Of a stretch of DNA of 64,000 bases, positions 60,901 to 64,000 are shown in pieces. A program made the translations under genes and the position numbers. The stretch covers positions 732,195 through 796,194 of the forward strand of contig NC_079422.1 of NCBI RefSeq assembly GCF_026213295.1. Reading direction: 5' to 3'. The stretch is from Gadus chalcogrammus. Taxonomy: Eukaryota > Chordata > Actinopteri > Gadiformes > Gadidae. The notes beneath the pieces are model-generated. The model did not search any database. It was not told the origin of the DNA and saw only the letters and a list, made by a program, of their open reading frames with translations. Each line of letters starts with the position of its first letter. Position 1 is the stretch's first letter.

Positions 60901-62126
60901 CTGTTGTGCACACAGCATCGGTCTCAGACAGTTCAGTCTTAAGTTCAGATATGTTTTCTTTAAATTTCTTGTTTAACAGTGTCTGTAGTTTCTTTCTCGA
61001 TGGCACCGTTTTGGATGGCTGCAACCCCTTAATTAAGTTTATGAAAGCTGGGCTTTCCACTTTACTCAAAGGCTGCAGGTCTCCGATAATATACTTCACC
61101 ACCAGGTGGTCCAGCTGCGGCTGGGAGATGAAAAAGGAGCCGCTGTACGCGGTTAATGGGATTTGGGTCGAGGTCGAGGATCTGTCTTGACCGTCTTTGG
61201 ATTTTTTATTTGCTTGCACATACCTTGAAAGGCTAGCCGGGTGCTTCAGTTCAATATGCCGTTTCAGGTTTGCTGTGGATGTGACTGAAGTGCGGATTTT
61301 CTTTTTTAAAGCCGGCGGGCAAAGTTTGCACAGAAATGTAAGATTTTTCCCATCCTCACCGACCTTGTCATACAACTCTTTTAAATTATTATACGAGTCT
61401 AATCGCCTACATGCTGATGTCGTAGCCATGCTGTTTTTGTTTTGAAGACGCATGCGCTTCGTGCGACACTGGTGGCTGTGTTGCCAGGCAGATAGGGTGT
61501 TTTTCCTGGGGTGAATTTCGAATTATATTTATAATTCGAAATTTGTCCCAGCCTTTATAAAACAGATACTCTAGGGTCTATAGCGTATAACCGCGTTGTC
61601 TGATTACAGTTTAATTCATTTTTCACAATTTACCAGCTCTCGGTATGAAGAATAATCACCGCTCCATTCGTTTCAATGGGAATCTTGACGGTCTATATTT
61701 TCAACATAAAGTGTACTTATTTATTATTTGAAATTCGTCCCAGCCTTTATACCACAGATACTATAGGCTCTATAGCATATAACCGCATTTTCTGATTACA
61801 GTTTAATGTAATAGTAGGCTGACAACATCGCAACTGCAAATTAATCACACGGAGATAACCATTGCCATGGCAACCAGTCAAACATTTTAATTCTGCGCGC
61901 GCATCTGCCATGTAGATAAACAAAGAATCCCCCGCATCCGCCGTGTAGATAAACAAAGAATCGAACGAAGTTAAACCGAGTGAGCTTGTCGTTCACAGAC
62001 ACCAGAATGAACTAGTTCACAGAAACGTTCATCAGGCAGAGATACAGTACGTTCAGTTCACGTTCGCCCAAAATATGAACGAGTTCATGAACTATCGTTC
62101 AATGAATGCGTTCAGGCACAACACTG
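57913..62126. mobile_element. Autonomous-looking hAT transposon, 4.2 kb, TSD ACTACAGT
   Basis: The ends CAGTGTTGGGAAAGTTCA (57913) and ...CACAACACTG (62126) share the 8-bp inverted tip CAGTGTTG. Subterminal GAACTAGTTCA and GTTCAC motifs are many at both ends. The perfect 8-bp duplication ACTACAGT lies at 57905-57912 and 62127-62134. The neighbouring tandem unit at 57674 keeps the empty site (TTTACTACAGTAGCCC). It carries one minus-strand transposase gene with an intact frame (59227-61453), so it could be active or recently active. Confidence 0.93.
59227..61453 (-). CDS. hAT-family transposase (BED zinc finger), apparently intact, two exons
   Basis: Exon 1 (61453-59481) is open for 657 codons; exon 2 (59299-59227) adds about 24 ([20 protein letters not shown]...), joined through a 181-bp intron with GTAGGA donor and ATTCAG acceptor. 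It makes a ~680-residue protein, a normal hAT size. A BED finger uses C42, C45, H66 and H71. The RNaseH-like core shows D186 in TTADCWS, D253 in VTDNAANF, a [12 protein letters not shown] motif at 326, and DTRWNSVF at 387. The C-terminal dimerisation/catalytic-glutamate region ends [13 protein letters not shown]. An acidic stretch (281-310) interrupts the core. Translation may begin at the second methionine ([10 protein letters not shown]), which has a better context. It would cut and paste the surrounding element in the nucleus. No stop or frameshift is seen. Confidence 0.9.
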
Positions 62127-62331
62127 ACTACAGTAGCCCCTGTGACACATAACAGTTTCAAAGGGGCTTTTAGACGAGTGAGATAAAGTTTTTACTTACA
62201 GAAAGGTAGCTATAGAGTTGCCGTGTAGTAGGTGGGTATCATCTGTCACATTATTCGTGTTGATTTATAACAACGTTTAATTCATTTGCGTTCGTGATTT
62301 TCACACAAGCCCTCTGACAAAGTCCCAGCGA

Positions 62332-63426
62332 GCCAAGTAGGCTAGTGACAATGCCCCCCAAATTCTGAGATACCCCTACCGGAGGTAGAACTAAACCCAA
62401 CAATGTTTTTCCTCATCTCTAAGGTCTCCCATACATGAAAGTGATTCTTGGCTAAAATATTTTTACTGCTAAGATTGTGAAATTGACAGATATTGTTATA
62501 TACCTCCAAACAAAAAAAGGCCTCAAATATAGCCTGTCCGTATGGGAGTTAAGACATATAAACTAATGCAGAATGATAACACAAGCTCTGAGAGCTTTGA
62601 GACTTGGCAAGTTTGTAGCCAGGGAGTCAATGCACCTACTGGAAAAAGCTGGATGTGAATATCTTGATGTATGAAGTAGATGGAGACCTATAAACACATA
62701 CCTAAAATAAGCGGACAGTGAAAAAAATGATTTCTATGCAGAATGTTATCATTTACTTTGTAGTTGCTTTGCCAGGCATTATCATAGGAACACATAAGAT
62801 GGCTTGTTGGAAAGGTGGGATTGTGCTGAATCCAGCAATACCAAATATGTATATATGGTATGAACAATAAAGATGGTATGTCACTCAATGTATGAGGTGT
62901 CCAAAATGAAAGAAAATGAAACTGATATAAAAGTCCAAAGCTGCAAATTGCAAATTAAGTAAGAGGTTAGTGCTGCTCTATACTACACATTTAATAATGA
63001 CACAAATAATATAGCACATTGTATATATACTGTATATATCTATACAGTTCATATGGAAACAAAGACTGAAATTGAAAGATGACACGTTTACAGTGACTAC
63101 TTGTACTGTCCTCGAAACTCATAAAATGGCTTGTTGGAAGGATGTCATTGCGCTAAATCCAGCCAACCAAATATAAAAATATAATATGAATATATTATAT
63201 ATATAATATAAAATAAACCATGCAACCATTCATAATTAGATGTTTTAGCTGTCCCAAATGAAAGAACTCATTGCATTGCAATGTGCTGTAGTGTCCTATC
63301 TGAGGCGAGTCTAGTTATGGCTTAAGGCCTGGCAATAGCACACACAGGAGACCAGGAGTCAGGATTGCAGTTTGGCATTGATGAGCCTTTTAATAAAACT
63401 ATTACTTAAACTATAACATTTCATTG
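62332..63426. other. AT-rich spacer, no gene seen
   Basis: AGATGGCTTGTTGGAAAGGT near 62799 and AAATGGCTTGTTGGAAGGAT near 63124 begin two diverged copies of a ~320-bp direct repeat (the AATCCAGC block and AATATAAAAATAT-type tails follow both). It may be 3' non-coding sequence of the gene at 63427. Confidence 0.5.
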
Positions 63427-64000
63427 TCACTCATCCACATCATCATCAGTGACAAAATGAGTCACATTTGGACAGTCTGGAAAAGAGCAAGAGCAAAACT
63501 CAGTGCAAGTCAATCCCACTGCAAGACACTGGCATTTGGTGGTATCATTGCATTTTCCATCTTTACAGTACATATGGGTGATGTCTCTGACTTCTTTAGG
63601 TGCTGGTTCCTTCTGGAACATCACAGGTTCAATGGACCCATCTTCTCTGAGCTTCCATCCTCTACCAACTGGGTTCCAGAGATGAGGCCTGGCCAAGTGG
63701 CTGTGACGCCACACTGCTGTTCGATACAAGGCTCTCAACACATGTTGCTGGAAGGCATCTTCTGTTGGAGGTAGATTTGCTGCAGATGCATCTGTGGTAG
63801 ATGCAAGTGTGTACCTCAGCTCATCCAGATTGGTGCAAAGATGTCCATCCACCCTTTTCTTTTGGCCATACAGGAGCAGGGCATATTTTCTTGCCACAGG
63901 CAAAGCTTCTTGCAGGCTTCCAGAAAGTCCAAACTTAGTCATTTCCTTCAGCTCACTCAGATGGGACTTCAGTCTTGTGAAGGCAGTGGTCTTCCCAATT
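63427..64000 (-). CDS. Cysteine-rich uncharacterised protein, C-terminal part (cut by window edge)
   Basis: The minus-strand frame is open from the window edge to a TGA at 63427-63429. A methionine lies at 63942, but the frame continues upstream (KTTAFTRLKSHLSELKEM), so the true start is outside. Recognisable parts are ALPVARKYALLLYGQKKRVD, LPPTEDAFQQHVLRALYRTA, and a C-terminal block with about nine cysteines (CKDGKCNDTTKCQCLAVGLT then CTEFCSCSFPDC), CXC-like in spacing, then an acidic tail. The arrangement is known from uncharacterised fish proteins of high copy number, often near mobile DNA. I cannot give a function. Metal binding by the cysteines is inference. Confidence 0.72.
   Translation of the reverse strand, partial: IGKTTAFTRLKSHLSELKEMTKFGLSGSLQEALPVARKYALLLYGQKKRVDGHLCTNLDELRYTLASTTDASAANLPPTEDAFQQHVLRALYRTAVWRHSHLARPHLWNPVGRGWKLREDGSIEPVMFQKEPAPKEVRDITHMYCKDGKCNDTTKCQCLAVGLTCTEFCSCSFPDCPNVTHFVTDDDVDE

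Larger units (their letters stand above)
57040..62331. repeat. Repeat-rich host block with inverted ends and a 225-bp tandem duplication
   Basis: GGCTCGCTTGGACTTTGTCA (57047) has an inverted counterpart near 62310-62332, continuing through AATCACGAACGCAAAT. Between them a ~225-bp unit (GCTATACATAACGTT to TATAACAACGTT) occurs at 57631-57845 and again from 57859. The second copy is split by the hAT at 57913-62126. A third partial copy (AGGTAGCTATAGAGTTGCCG) is at 57227. Probably an older non-autonomous transposon. Confidence 0.65.

Noticed and set aside
59227..61453. Possible domesticated ZBED host gene
   Set aside because: It lies inside hAT ends with a perfect 8-bp duplication, so it is best read as the element's own transposase.

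Overview
This window looks like teleost fish nuclear DNA. The signs are L2, Rex3-like (RTE), CR1/Rex1-like and I/Nimb-like LINE remnants, Ty3/Gypsy fragments, many hAT and PIF/Harbinger-type DNA transposons, long (CA)n tracts, and two split exons of a vertebrate ZNF804/GPATCH8-family gene. I ran no search: family names rest on motifs read by eye, and identity levels are visual estimates.

Layout. 1-6.6 kb is probably intron of the ZNF804-like gene. It holds a broken LINE with two DNA elements nested in it, an L2 3' part and a seven-copy 56-bp minisatellite. 6615-6745 and 7409-11384 are two plus-strand exons of the ZNF804-like gene, the last being a very long 3' coding exon. After 11.4 kb the window is almost entirely repeats. 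12.9-17.5 kb is a TTAA-flanked composite element carrying a minus-strand LINE. 18.1-18.9 kb is a terminal-inverted-repeat element with satellite units inside, and 21.8-25.9 kb is a large array of the same ~148-bp satellite that starts with the same terminal repeat. 26.6-30.5 kb is a giant nested palindrome. 31.9-32.7 kb is a MITE inside another MITE. 33.5-35.5 kb is a gutted Gypsy element. 37.1-37.9 kb is a Rex3-like 3' fragment with a 15-bp target duplication. 38.5-44.8 kb holds two adjacent copies (A and B) of one transposon family. Copy B carries a two-exon MADF-BESS gene broken by a solo LTR and by a MITE. 45-46 kb is a Gypsy RT/RNaseH fragment. 48.9-56.0 kb is a 7.1-kb hAT insertion loaded with later insertions. 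57.9-62.1 kb is a 4.2-kb hAT element with an apparently intact two-exon transposase. The right edge carries the partial minus-strand gene of a cysteine-rich protein.

The most informative features are the nested insertions whose target-site duplications and reading frames allow the order of events to be read, the satellite array that appears to derive from a transposon interior, the 2.6-kb-armed palindrome, and the MADF-BESS transposon gene. I do not see a coherent multi-gene host system. The only host gene I can name to family level is the ZNF804/GPATCH8-like one.
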